Below are positions 25,305 through 36,677 of a stretch of 64,000 nucleotides of DNA, one piece after another; within the stretch, counting starts at the first letter, position 1; each line of letters starts with the position of its first letter. The stretch comes from Megaleporinus macrocephalus (Eukaryota > Chordata > Actinopteri > Characiformes > Anostomidae). The position numbers and the translations under genes are program-made. The DNA lies in the NCBI GenBank assembly GCA_021613375.1, contig CM038725.1, positions 7,999,089 to 8,063,088 on the forward strand. The letters are read 5' to 3'. Below the pieces are notes generated by a model, which had not been told where the DNA came from, searched no databases, and was given only the letters and a program-made list of their open reading frames with translations.

Positions 25305-25743
25305 GTGTGTTTGTGTGTGTGTGTCATATATACGTTTCATATAGGAAAACAAATGACCATAGTTTTATTTATATTTATTTATTTTTTCACAATAGCTTAA
25401 AATTTCAGACATATATAGACATATGGATATTTTGCATGTATTTTGGATGTCAAAATATGTACAATACTGTGCAAAAGTCCAAGAGCACCTCTTTAAAAGA
25501 AGAAACTTTACAAACCAGACAAGCTGCTGATGATCTTATCACAATGGACTGAGCACTCCACTCCATACATACAGCTTCTCTTACCCCCTAATTACAGCAT
25601 GTTCTATTTCTCTATGATCACTGTTTAAACCAGGTTTTCATCAGCTGTGTCTCAGCCCTGCTACAGATCCAGCGTCACAGGTTCTTCATGCATTTCTTTT
25701 TATTTTCTTAATGGATTCTTCACTAAGCTGTGCTGTAAGTTGA

Positions 25744-25859
25744 GGGAATGACGAGGAGCATTCTGTATGAAATCATGCAGCTCCTTTCACTTTGCATAAT
25801 TAGACATGTGAAGTGAAAAGAACTACACGATTCCATACAGAATGCTCCTCGTCATTACA
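25744..25859. repeat. Hairpin: 47-bp inverted arms, 22-base loop
   Basis: The left arm (25744-25790) and right arm (25813-25859) pair at 40 of 47 positions, including a 23-bp block with GACGAGGAGCATTCTGTATG. It looks like a small foldback MITE; a precursor-RNA-like fold is possible but unproven. Confidence 0.8.
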
Positions 25860-26739
25860 CCATAACTATAAACACAATCGGGATCATTTCCAACTATCAC
25901 AGTTCAAATCACAAGCTTTACATAAATTCGGAAAGTATTTAACACAGAGGTATGACGTTGTGCGGTACAGCTGTATGCAAACAGTTGAACCAATTACATG
26001 TTGTGTTGATTTCAGAAGTGAAAGTAAGTCGACACCTCCTCTAGTGCACGGTTTCTGAACATTTACTCGAATGAGTGCCATCGTTTTTTGCACAGGCCAC
26101 ACCTTATGTTTTGTTTTCCCCCCAAATGCATTACATTTAGTTTGTAAACAGAAACTGTGCATTCAAATCTGACGGAGGGTCCAATCTGTGTGATTATTTT
26201 TTAGGTGAACATGTAATTGCATCCAAGCTTTTGCTTAAGACTGCATGAGTATTGTTTGTTTGTGTAAACAGTTTAAAGGTCTGAACAAATATGGACAGTG
26301 AAAAAGTGTGTATGTACTTTTATATGTAAGAATGTATACAGCTTTTGGTTAAGCTAAAATATCTACACAACGTTCCTAAAAATAAAGCTGCTTCAGATGT
26401 CATAGAAGAACCTCTTCTGTGTCCCTGAAGAAGCTTTCAGTGGCCAGTTTGTAAATGAGACATACGAGTCACTAAAATACTACTCATAATGTGAAGGTTC
26501 TTCGCCAATGACTGGATTATCCTATATGGAATCCACAAACTGCCTTCCCTGAGAATGTGTTCTGTCTTCTGTTTCCAGGGTACGGATGACTGTTACTGTC
26601 TGCAGACTGTAGGGCCCAGCAATAGTGCCACAGTGGATGTTTGGCCCCAGTAGACTTTCTTGTTAAATGTTTATTCTCCATATTCTCCGTTCCATATTCT
26701 CTGCATCATTAATAGCTTGATATCCAGAGATGTGCCAGT

Positions 26740-27310
26740 CTTGGTCATTCGGTTCAATTCCAGTCGATTCTGATTCTCTAGGAAACAATTCAATACATCA
26801 TGAATCCTCAAATCCAACCATGATTGAGTTTGATTTTGTTGGCTGGAGTTGCTTATGAACCCTTAGTAGATGATTTGATATATTGTGAAATCTCAGATCT
26901 CAATTTACTTTAGTTCAATTTGACTTCTGATTCATTTGGAAACGATTCAATACATCATGAATACTCAAATCCAACCATGATTGAGTTTGATTCTGTTGGA
27001 GTTGGACAGAGTTGCTTATGATCCCTCAGTAGATGATTTGATATGTTGTGTAATCTCAGATCTCACTTTACTTCAGTTTAATTTAAGTTCTGATTCAACA
27101 CATCATGAATCCTCAAATTTCACCACAATATAATTCAATTCAATTACCTTTGACTGGAATTGCTTATGATTCCTTAATAAGTGACTCAATATGTTGTGAA
27201 AGCTCAGATTTTACTTTAATTCAATTCAATTCAGTCAACTCTGTAGGATTGTTTAGGAAACAACTCCAGCATCTCATCAAATTGATTGAATTTGAGTTGA
27301 TCACAATTCT
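26740..27310. repeat. ~170-bp tandem repeat, about three copies
   Basis: Each copy has AATACATCATGAATCCTCAA, CAACCATGATTGAGTTTG, GTTGCTTATGA and AAATCTCAGATCTCA. The last copy is interrupted by the TTAA-flanked element and resumes at 28517. Confidence 0.75.
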
Positions 27311-27314
27311 TTAA

Positions 27315-28516
27315 GGTGAACCCCGGCTGGTAACACTTGTAAGCCTTAATATGGTGTAATGACTCTAAATTACTAAAACACGTTGTAAAAAATCATACAA
27401 GTAGTAGATTTATTTATAAATGAACGCTTTTATTCTAAATATATGTAAAAACATATGGACACAGCCATTATTTCTCAAGCGCAATGCCTGCTGGGTAGAT
27501 GAGGTCAGATGGTTTCAGGTCTAAACTGGACTGTGGTGTGAAGGAGTGGATGTTAGTTACTAACCTAGCTTAAAGAAAACCAAGTACATTGTGTTGTTGA
27601 TGTTGTTTCAGTGAAAGGCAGTGTGAAGACTGATATTAGTCTAAACAGCTTCACAAACATAAACAAGGAGAATAGTTAGTGAATCAGCGTGTGGACCAAC
27701 ACAGCTACCCAAAGACCCCCGCTCTGCTCTCCTCACTTCAGTCTGGATGAGTTTGAGTGGTTCAGTAGACCACCACTGGTAAGAGACTTGACGGAGGCTG
27801 TTGGTTTTAAGCGTAGACTAAAACACAATGCAGTGCCACAGTTTCCCCACACAGGAAGTCCAAAAGCTCCAGATTATGGAGAACCATGAAGAACCGTGAA
27901 CATAAACATGCGCTGGATTCTCTCCTGAGAACGTTTAGCGTTAGCGTCAGCTGCTTCTCCTCGTTTGTGGATCCTGAAGGTGAAAGTACAGTCTTAGTAG
28001 TGAACATACTACTTCACTAATAAAGGAGTGTGAAGCTCAGAGACACTCCCGTTCAGTGTATCGAGCTGTTTACTGAGCGTGAATGTTTCCTGCTAGAAAG
28101 CGGAGCTCCTTTAACAGACACTCTCCTTCTCCGTCAACACCAACACACAGTTTCACAACAACTCCAGCACCGTGTCCACTCTCTCCTCCACGCCTCTCTG
28201 TTCATCACTTAGACTCACTTGGTGTGTGATGTCGCCACTGATGTCAGAAATGTGAGTTCTAGCTCAAACTGCAAAGACTGAACAGTAGCATGTTTAGCGA
28301 GCTAGCTGTGCTCAAGTGCGACGGCCGGTTACCGCAACCATTTGACGTCACTACCCGCTGATCACGTCAGTAGATACAACAATGGAGACCTACGTGCAGC
28401 GGATTTTACAGAAAATCTAATAAATCTGATACTTTTAGTGATTTTTAACGTGTCTTAATAATTTAGAGTCAATACACCATATTAAGGCTTACTTGTGTTA
28501 CCAACCGGAGTTACCT
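27315..28516. mobile_element. 1.2-kb TIR element flanked by TTAA
   Basis: Terminal inverted repeats of about 80 bp share GTAAGCCTTAATATGGTGTA and GACTCTAAATTA. TTAA sits at both borders (27311-27314 and 28517-28520), as in piggyBac-type insertion. It lies inside the 170-bp repeat, whose sequence resumes after it. The interior ORFs have no transposase motif. Confidence 0.75.
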
Positions 28517-28520
28517 TTAA

Positions 28521-28620
28521 GAAACGATTCAGGACATCATGATGTACTTTGATTCAGTACTCATATTCATTCGTCCCACACTGACTGAGATACAGTTTTA
28601 AGGCTCCTTCATTGTGCTGG
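28521..28620. repeat. Remainder of the interrupted 170-bp repeat
   Basis: Begins GAAACGATTCAGGACATCATG, continuing the tandem repeat left of the TTAA element, then TTCGTCCCACACTG, a possible terminal end. Confidence 0.5.
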
Positions 28621-28627
28621 CAATTGC

Positions 28628-28633
28628 TTTATT
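28628..28633 (-). terminator. Poly(A) signal AATAAA for the candidate gene
   Basis: TTTATT on the plus strand reads AATAAA on the minus strand, about 300 bases beyond the proposed stop codon. The position suits a short 3' UTR. Confidence 0.4.
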
Positions 28634-28934
28634 AAGAAAGTCAATATTTCCGGTATTGCTGGTGAAACCAGCCTATAGACTGTGGGCACACCCAAAATCC
28701 ACGGCAGTACGTTTAGAGCTGCTGTTGTCCTCGCCGCAGATTAGGGCAGGTTGACCTGAATACATGTGGTAGGTACTAGTGTGCTCGGACAGTCTTCTGC
28801 ATTGCTGTTGCGTTCGAGATGTTTCAGGTTCAGCTCTTGTTCCTGTTTGTGACCCTCAGAAAATGCTCAATGCTCATTTTTGATGGAAATCCATGTTTCG
28901 AGTAAATCGCCAGAGATTCATCAGAGGGTACCGT

Positions 28935-29126
28935 TTAGCCACACTGGGAAGAAATGATGTTTCGTTTGTGGCTGGAGCTGATCACCACATTGGAGGTGAC
29001 TGGGTCTGTCAGTCCGAAACGTATGGACGCCAGTATCTGGAAGAGTTGAGCTTCAGTTGCAGTCTTGGGCTTGGCTAACTCACTCAAGCGTTCTTCCTTT
29101 GATGTCAGCTTCTCATGTTCAGGTAC
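28935..29126 (-). CDS. Candidate gene, exon 3 (stop codon)
   Basis: The acceptor is CACCACAG. Sixty-three codons follow in phase, beginning VPEHEKLTSKEERLSELAKP, to a TAA at 28935-28937. With exons 1-2 this gives 91 residues (80 from the second ATG). The RLSELAKPK motif loosely recalls THEG/SPMAP2 repeats, but one motif is too little for an assignment. The first half is charged and helical-looking; the second half is rich in Ser, Ile and Val. An internal donor could shorten the exon. Confidence 0.45.
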   Translation of the reverse strand, partial: VPEHEKLTSKEERLSELAKPKTATEAQLFQILASIRFGLTDPVTSNVVISSSHKRNIISSQCG

Positions 29127-30241
29127 CTGTGGTGTGAGAATTCAAGACCAATGTTAGTAATGCTCTCAAAAGACACGACCGAAGTCTTCTGTACAGTGAA
29201 GGACTTTCTTTTCAACAACATTACACATGTAACAGCCTACCTGTGGGCAATATGGTAACATTTTATATAATGACTCATTTTTTAAGACATGGGATAACAT
29301 GATGATGTCATAAGATATCACAATATGACATCACCTAATTAACATAGCATTAAGAAGATTTTTTTTCGTTGTTACTGCTTACAATAACTATATAATTGGT
29401 CTAAATAGTTGTTTTTATACAAGCAGTTGTTCAGGGTTCTATAGGTGGCGATGCTGCCTGCGATCTACGATGATATGATGTTGCTGTCCTAAGAAAAACC
29501 TGTATCTCTTTGTACATCTGAATTCAGCAGCTGCCGTTACCATGGCATGAGAATTCCATGATGTATGGACCAATAGAAATACTCCAAAATAGCTTAAATT
29601 GAACTATTATTTAATATATATTTGGTTTCCATTGACTTGCATTAGAAGCAAAGTTGCCATTTTGGAGATACATAGTTGTATTGATTGTATTGTGTACAGT
29701 TGATCTGGAAGTGAGCGTCTAAGATTTAAAACCTAGAGTTGAATGTTAGTTGCTGGTTAATCCACAGGACAGTAGAAGAAAACCAAATGGCATTGCGTTA
29801 TCAAGGTCGACCCAACTGCTAATGAACAAGCTGTAGCTCAATACTTCTGGATGTTTTTGTTTGTTTTCCTAGTGGTTCTTATGTCCGCCGCCTCGATAGG
29901 CCAAGAAGTTAAACACATCCATGACTTATCTTTACAATATCTTCGTAAGACCTGGTAATTTATTTTTGTCCTCTGGAGGGGACATGGGTCTCCAAAGGAT
30001 ATTTCAAAAACTAAACAAGTTGGATCATGTGTTGGGGTGTGTAATTCACAACAGAAATTCTGCCTTTTTATAAATTACTGCCTCTCAGTAACCATATTTT
30101 ATGGGAGCGAGAGAGATAAGCTGTCAAATAATATGAATTTGTTTTGTTTCTAAAACCTAGAATTGATATGTTTTAGGTATAAATCTGTTGTAGCTATTCT
30201 CAAAGCAAGCTATATTGTTATGCACAAACGTTTAACTAATG

Positions 30242-30446
30242 TGAAACACCCACATATACATAAACACTAGGGGGCAGTGAGCACAGGTGCCCAGAGCAGT
30301 GGGCAGCCTTATCCACGGCCCCAGGGAGCAGTTGGGGTTAGGTGCCCTGCTCAGGGGCACTTCAGTCTTAGCCAACCTATCCTGGGGATCGAACCAGCAA
30401 CCTTCTGGTCACATGACCAGATCCTTAACCTTCAGGCCACGACTTA
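30242..30446 (-). mobile_element. tRNA-derived SINE copy 1
   Basis: On the minus strand: GTGGCCTGAAGGTTA (A-box-like), GGTTCGATCCC (perfect B box), then the body ending CTCACTGCCCCCTAGTG. It lies in intron 2 of the candidate gene's span. Confidence 0.8.
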
Positions 30447-31017
30447 CAAGTTTGCAACATGTAAGCTCTGTAAACATGTCAATTCATTACTAATTTATTT
30501 TTAATGAATTACTAATTGAATTTATTCCTAATTTATTAGGTAATGTTACATAATTGTACATTTAAAATAGAACATTAAAATGAAATGGATCATAAGATCC
30601 TTAACCTTTGGAATGTGTTATTATTTGTTTCTGTTTATGTTCATATACAGTGCATTTGAAATATTTTGTATAATGCCAAAAGTGGAAGTGGTATCAAAAA
30701 AGGTAAACAATGTTTGTTTACTCAGTTTTTTTTTTTATTGACATTATTTTCTATGATCAATTTGGTGTTGTAGAAGGGTTTATGGACTGATGCAGAACAG
30801 AAAAATATATATATATATATGTTTTTGAAAAAAAAAAATCACGGTGATATGTTTCTTCACCTATTAGACTTATTTTATTTTGAAATTACTAAAATTCTCA
30901 AACTTTAATATTTCTGGGTCTCAGGAGGATATGACCAAACCTGTTGGTCAGGAAGAAGTAAAGATACACATTTTATGTAGGAGTTTCATAGAATTTTACA
31001 CAGAAGAGAATGTTTAC

Positions 31018-31082
31018 CTGGGCAGATATGCTCACTAGCCATTTCTTCTCTTCATCCGTGAACTCCATTGCAGAAGTGAAAA
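31018..31082 (-). CDS. Candidate gene, exon 2
   Basis: Sixty-five bases, with a pyrimidine-rich acceptor ending GACAG and a donor GTAAAC. It completes the split Val codon and encodes FTSA then MEFTDEEKKWLVSISAQ, ending in phase 0. The second ATG (31066-31068) is an alternative start. No transposon signature covers this exon. Confidence 0.5.
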
Positions 31083-31369
31083 CTGTCATTAAGAAGTAAA
31101 AGGGTTATGTGGTTAGAAAGCTTTTGGAAGAACATGAACCGTGCAGTGTTAAGCTATAATCCCTTCTATTTATTTATTTATAATATTTTTAATAGGCTTT
31201 AGTGCTGCTGCCGTTTCAACCAGCCAAATACCAACAAGTCTCACAAACACAAAGTCAATTACATTTTCAGCACTCACTTCTACTGTTCATAAAAACCCTA
31301 CTTCATACTGTGCCAGCGTCAGAAGGGCTTTCAGCTGGCACTGACAAATAACTACTTCCTGTACTGAAT

Positions 31370-31500
31370 CACTACACTGGCTGTGCGCTTTTTACACCAG
31401 CTGGCTGACCAAATCAGAGGCAGCTATGCAAAACATTGATCACGCTTGAGATAAGTAAGCAGGCTTATCTCTGATGTGGTGCTGCGTCCCAAAGTTATTT
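31370..31500. repeat. Dispersed repeat shared with 32755-32880
   Basis: Both contain GGCTGACCAAAT, GCAGCTAT and TCTGATGTGG in the same order. Confidence 0.6.
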
Positions 31501-31859
31501 GTTTTCTTCTTGAGAATTTAACTAAGTAGTGACTTCCTACAGGACGTCCAGGATACGTGCACTATTATATATTGTGCACTTAAACCTGCGGCAGTCTTAT
31601 AAACACAGAGACAGTGTTTCTGCTAGTTTACTACTCCAACAAAGCAGATGTGATCAGCAGTTTGAAGATGAACTGACTGAACAAGTAGAAGTAAGTGTGC
31701 TCCAGCTTGTTTGGAGTGAAAACATGCAGCCACACCGGCCCTTCGCGGATAAGACAAGACACCCCGGACCTAATGTTACCACACCCAAGGCGCAAAGCAT
31801 GAACCTGAAACAGGAAACAATATATCGTCACTATAAGCAATATATAGTCACTGTCCAAT

Positions 31860-32065
31860 GAAAAAATAATCTCCAAAATTGCAACTTTACAGGAGAAACC
31901 AAAAACATACTTTACTTTCAGTGCATGTCAATGAAACCAGAATGTTTTCCAAGCTATTTTGGAGCATTTCCATTCATCATGATATTTTCATACAATGTAA
32001 ACAACCATTGGCGTGTTCAAATCATGTAGTTTTTTCATTGGACAGCAATGATATGCTGGTTTTGG
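31860..32065. mobile_element. TIR MITE, family ATCATCGCTGTCCAA
   Basis: Contains ATCTCCAAAATTGCAACTTT, AGCTATTTTGGAGCATTTCC and the right end TTGGACAGCAATGATAT. Related copies lie at 24785-24955, 29545-29690, 40945-41185 and 63205-63420. No coding potential. Confidence 0.7.
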
Positions 32066-32304
32066 TGGCCATCGCTGATGCTGAGCATACCCATGTTTAA
32101 TAGGGAACTATGCAGACAATTTCTTTGGGATGAGTAATAGAGAAGGGTCTGCATGTTTTGGATATGCACATTAGTGTTTATGTAGGTTACATGTAACGTT
32201 ATGCTGAAAAATCAGTGCCATTAACATGTACATGTACAGAGTTCTCCTCCTAGTTCTGGACAACAGCTCCCATTGCTGCATTAGAGATGCCTTCCATCTC
32301 TTAT

Positions 32305-32317
32305 ATATATATCTTAT

Positions 32318-32409
<92 letters not shown>
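32305..32409. repeat. TA microsatellite
   Basis: About 85 bases of TA with short interruptions at its start. Confidence 0.95.
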
Positions 32410-32412
<3 letters not shown>

Positions 32413-32423
32413 CAATAGCTAGG

Positions 32424-32600
32424 CAAAAAAAAAACAAAAGGGGGGCGAAGGTGGTGTATACCATGGACAGGTCTATCACATGGCCAACACGCACGCACAC
32501 ACTTACACCTACAGGCAATTTAGAGTGACCAATAAACCTAATTTAGATCAGTTTGCTGTGAGGCAGTGCTAATCACTACAACACTGTGCCGTCTAAAATA
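32424..32600 (-). mobile_element. SINE relic (same family as 62150-62385)
   Basis: The minus strand gives GGCACAGTGTTGTAGTGATTAG (A-box-like) at one end and CATGGTATACACC at the other, with the shared AATTTAGAGTGACC core in between. Confidence 0.55.
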
Positions 32601-32894
32601 AAACAATTAAACAAAAATGTATAAAAAATTAACTTAAGGAGTAAAGAGGGTTTTTGTTCTCTGCTCTAAAGAGATGTTGGTTTTCCTTTGGGCAGTGATC
32701 ATACATATGGTGTAAGCATTAATACATAATTACTTTAGCACTTTTGCATTGAATAGGTCAGCTGTAGACCTTATGGCTGCTGGCTGACCAAATAAAGCAG
32801 CTATACAAAACTCTGATTATGCCTGAGATAAACATCTGATGTGGAGATGCACCATTATGTTCATTAGTGATCCTTTACAAAAAATTATTCTTAA

Positions 32895-33190
32895 GAATTT
32901 TGCTAAGAATTAGCCAGTCTGAAGAACAAAGTTAGGTTCCAGATTTCTCCTGGACGCCCCAGACATTGTATGAATGTGTTCAGTTCCTTCAGCAGCAATC
33001 TTGATTTAGCTTAATGAAGTACTGAGCAGTCAAAGCAGGTATTAGATGAGAACTGTAAATAATAATGGGTTGTTTCTACAAGGAGAAGCTTGGAAAAGGT
33101 TTAAATAAACACACTGACGTATGTAAAAGCACTACTTACGGTATTAATACTGTTTGAATATTTTAAAAAAGTGTTTTGCTGAGTGAATAA
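32895..33190. repeat. Dispersed repeat, copy 1 of three
   Basis: Contains TTTCTCCTGGACGCCCCAGA, AGCAGCAATCTTGATTTAGC and AAACACACTGACGTATGTAA. Copies at 51655-51930 (same strand) and 61780-62000 (inverted). Confidence 0.85.
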
Positions 33191-33351
33191 AAGCTTCCTG
33201 TTTAGAAAAATAGTAAAATGTTTTGCACAAATGATGATTTGACAGTTTTCTAAGTTATTGTTAAGAGCTACTGTTAAATGGTGTAGTTTGAAGAGCTGAT
33301 CGCAACATACATTATGACGTGTTGGTGCTTCCTGGTTAAACCTGACAGTCA

Positions 33352-34108
33352 GGCAAGAAGACACATGGGTCAGCCAGCCGGCCAGTCAGTCAGCCAGCAA
33401 GCCACCCAGCTAGTCAGCCACCATGCTAGTCAGCCACCCAGCCAGTCAGTCAGTCAGCCAGCCTGCCAGACAGCGAGTCAGCAAATAACCCAGCTAGTCA
33501 GCCACCCAGCCAGCTAGTCAAACACCCAGCTAGCCACCAAGCGTAGTCAGCAAGTCAGCAAACCACCCAGCTAGTCAGCCGGCCAGCAAATCTGCCAGCT
33601 AGTCAACCAGCCAGCCAACTATTCAGTCAATCAGCCAGCCAGCCAAATGATGTGGTTTAAAGAACTGATAGCAACATACATCACTACATGTGTGCTGGTG
33701 TTAACTGGTTAAACCTAACAGTCAGGCAGAAAAAGAGATGGGCCAGCCACTCTGCCAGTCAGTCAGCCAGCAAGCCACCCAGCTAGTCAGCCACCCTGCC
33801 AGTCAGTCAGCTACCCAGCCAGTCAGTCAATCACCCAGCCAGTCAGTCAAACACCCAGCTAGCCACCAAGCTAGTCAGCTACCCAGCCAGTCAGTCAGCT
33901 ACCCAGCCAGTCAGTCAAACACCCAGCTAGCCACCAAGCTAGTCAACCACCCAGCCAGCTAGTCAGACATCCAGCTAGTAGCCGCCCAACCAGTCAAGCA
34001 GCTAGTCAGCAAGACAGCCAGCCACCCAGTCAGTCACCCAGTCGGTCAGCCAGCCAGTCGGTCAGCCAGCCAGTCGGTCAGTCAGTCAGCGAATCAGTCA
34101 GCCAGCCG
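33352..34108. repeat. CAGC/CAGT/TAGC tetranucleotide-type minisatellite, two arrays
   Basis: Arrays at 33365-33650 and 33740-34108 are built from CAGCCAGTCAGTCAGC-like words. A ~75-bp unique leader (GGTTAAACCTRACAGTCAGG) precedes each array, so leader plus array was duplicated. Confidence 0.9.
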
Positions 34109-34358
34109 ACGCACCCAAGTGAAAGTGAAAGTGTGTCTTGTTTACTTGTTTGTTTAGGAAATTCCGCTTTATAACGTTTTATACATTTTCCCTGAGTCTC
34201 CTCACTGCCCCTGTCCAAGACTGTAACTTCATTCACCACAATATAACTGCTTTATCCGAGTATATATGAAATAACTACGTGCATTATTAGCCTCAGTCAC
34301 GAACACACGTCGAATTTGATCGACGACGCGATACCTGCTACAATTTCTTCTTCTTAAC

Positions 34359-34359
<1 letters not shown>

Positions 34360-34402
<43 letters not shown>
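34360..34402. repeat. ATT microsatellite
   Basis: About 14 units of TTA just downstream of the candidate gene's exon 1. Confidence 0.95.
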
Positions 34403-34404
<2 letters not shown>

Positions 34405-34545
34405 AGCACTACCTATAATTAACAGTCCAGGGTGACTGTCAGGACCCTGTAAGCTGTTTGGCTGCTCATTTCAGCGGAGACGGTTCTGTTGTTACTGCTG
34501 TTCTCCAAAACTCCTCTGAGGAGATCTGATAATCAGTAAACTCAC

Positions 34546-34850
34546 CTCTCCAGGCGGACAGCATAGCGGTCAATCCACCGCTCGATTACAAACAGCGGCT
34601 TTCAGAACACGAACCGGCTCCGTCCGGCATTTTCAGGGTAAACAGAAAGTTCCTGAGCAGCACGATCAACTTTTAAGATGCTGAAAAACTTAAATACGAA
34701 ATAAAACCGTGTGTCCGGGTCACGAGTCTGGAGCTAGCCGTCTCTCCTCCTCCGAGTCTTCTCACCTCACCCACTTCTGCTGAAGCCTCTGAGAAGACGA
34801 GCCTGGGAGAAAACTGCGCCGCCACTTCTCAGAAATCGAGTGAGTAAGTG
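34546..34850 (-). CDS. Candidate gene, exon 1 (5' UTR and first 19 coding bases)
   Basis: The exon ends in a perfect donor, GAGAG/GTGAGT, just left of 34546. An ATG at 34562-34564 gives MLSAWR plus one base, which is completed in frame by the next exon. An upstream 14-codon ORF (ATG at 34628-34630) precedes it. The 5' limit, about 34850, is only approximate; the surrounding sequence is GC-richer than its neighbourhood, as expected for a promoter. Translation may instead start at the ATG in exon 2. I do not recognise the gene. Confidence 0.45.
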
Positions 34851-35149
34851 AAAACGAAAGCATGGCTGGCTTGTTGTTCAGCCCAGTGGAGATTTCCTGG
34901 TTGGGTACTCACGCTAAGCTAAGCACACAAAGTCAAACCACTACAAGCGAACACTGGAAGAATAAGATTTATTATATCTGCACATGAGCTCCAAGATTGA
35001 TATCTTACAGTGTCATAGTCTGGTATATAAAAGGAGACTAGAGGAGAAAATCCCTTTCCAAGTACGTATGATTACAGCAACTAACAAAAAAATCCCCCCA
35101 AAACCCCCAAACATACACCAAGAAGGAAGCATGTGACATGAACACAGAT

Positions 35150-36135
35150 TCTCCAACTTTCATTTGGTTCAATAGAAAGAAAGACTGATCTTATTTGAAG
35201 AATGTGGCATGAGTGTAGGTAAGCAAACATGTTTAATGTGAAAGATTTACATGAAACTTTCATTTGATTCAATAGAAGAAAACCTGATTTTGACAGATTT
35301 GATGTGAACTTCCATTTGGTTCAACAGAAAAAAAGAAATACAGATTCTGCAACTTCTACTTGGTTCAATAGAAGAAAAGGCTGATTTTATTTAAGGAATT
35401 GGACATGAGTGTAGGTTCTCAAGTTCCCACTTGATTCAACAGAGGAAAAGACATTTCATTTGAAGGATTTCGAATCCTTCAATATAATCAAATAGAAGAA
35501 TGAAATGATTTTAAGGATTTTATGTGGATGCATGTTCTTAAACTTCCATTTGGTTCAATAGAAGAAGAAAAAAAGATTTCATTTGAAGGATTTGACATGA
35601 ATGTAGGTTCTCAAACTTCCATTTGGTTTAATAGAAGAAAAAAAAAACTGATTTTATTTAAAGCAGCTGATGTGAATGCAGGTTCCTAAAGTTCCATTTG
35701 GTTCAACAGAAGAAAAACTGATTTTATTTTAAGGAATTAATGTGAATGCATGTTATTAAACTTAAAATTGGTTCAATAGAAGAAAAACTGATTTTATTTT
35801 AAGGAATTAATGTGAATGCATGTTATTAAACTTAAAATTGGTTCAATAGAAGAAAAACTGATTTTGTTTTAAGGAATTAATGTGAATGCATGTTCTTAAA
35901 CTTCCATTTAATTCAATAAAATGAAAGTTTGATATTCTATGTTCACATCAAATCATTCAAATGATGTCTTTCCTTTGTTTCAACAGAAGAAATAACTGAT
36001 TTAATTGAAAGGATTTTACATGACTACAGGTTCTCAAACTCCCATTTTGTTCCATAGAAGAAAAACATATTTCATTTGAAAGATTTTACATGACAGCAGG
36101 TTCTCAAACTTCCATTTGGTTCCATAGACAGGAAC
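35150..36135. repeat. ~70-bp tandem array between tars1 and the candidate gene
   Basis: Units contain TTGGTTCAATAGAAGAAAAA, CTGATTTTATTT and AAACTTCCATTTGG. Two adjacent units near 35731-35870 are almost identical at exactly 70 bases; others drift. Several units carry TTTATT, which is AATAAA on the tars1 strand. Confidence 0.85.
35723..35728 (-). terminator. Possible tars1 poly(A) signal inside the tandem array
   Basis: This is the first canonical AATAAA (minus strand) beyond the tars1 stop, about 950 bases downstream. A weaker ATTAAA lies at 36000-36005. None occurs at 36130-36677. Which one is used cannot be told. Confidence 0.3.
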
Positions 36136-36677
36136 AAAAAGAGTAAGACATAAAAGTGCTGTTAAAATTGCAGAACATAACCTCACATCTTCATTTTTGT
36201 TTTTTTGGCAAAGTTTTTAACAACCACTTAACATTGTGTGTACATTTCATGATGAACAGACCAAAAGAAACGACCTGGTCTGGTTCCATAGACTTACATT
36301 AAACCTAAACTATGTTCCTTCTCCTGTAACGAGGTTCTGAGGTTTCGTTTGAACAGCAGCCAAATGTAACTTGTAAAACGTGTAATGATTTGTAGCTTCC
36401 TCAGGGACGGATTACCAACTGGGCCTACAGGACACAATATAAACCACCGTCTATAAACGTAGAGTCACTTTTTTCATTATTACCCAATGACCAACTAATC
36501 TACAAGCTCTTATGAGCTGCTAAGTATCACAGCCGCTGTGAGCAGCAGTCTGTGAAACAAGGCATCGTTACAGCGTGATTTCTCTAGACGTAGTACAGCA
36601 ACATTATTATTTGCACAGCCTCAGCGTGTAATGTCCCACCCCTGAGATCCTAAACTCCTATCAGACAGCCAACAGGC

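Noticed and set aside
30242..30446. tRNA gene
   Set aside because: A good B box is present, but the head cannot form a full cloverleaf and the body matches two other SINE copies.
33314..33962. Gln/Ser/Pro-rich ORFs (ASQPPSQSV-like)
   Set aside because: Translation of the CAGC/CAGT minisatellite.
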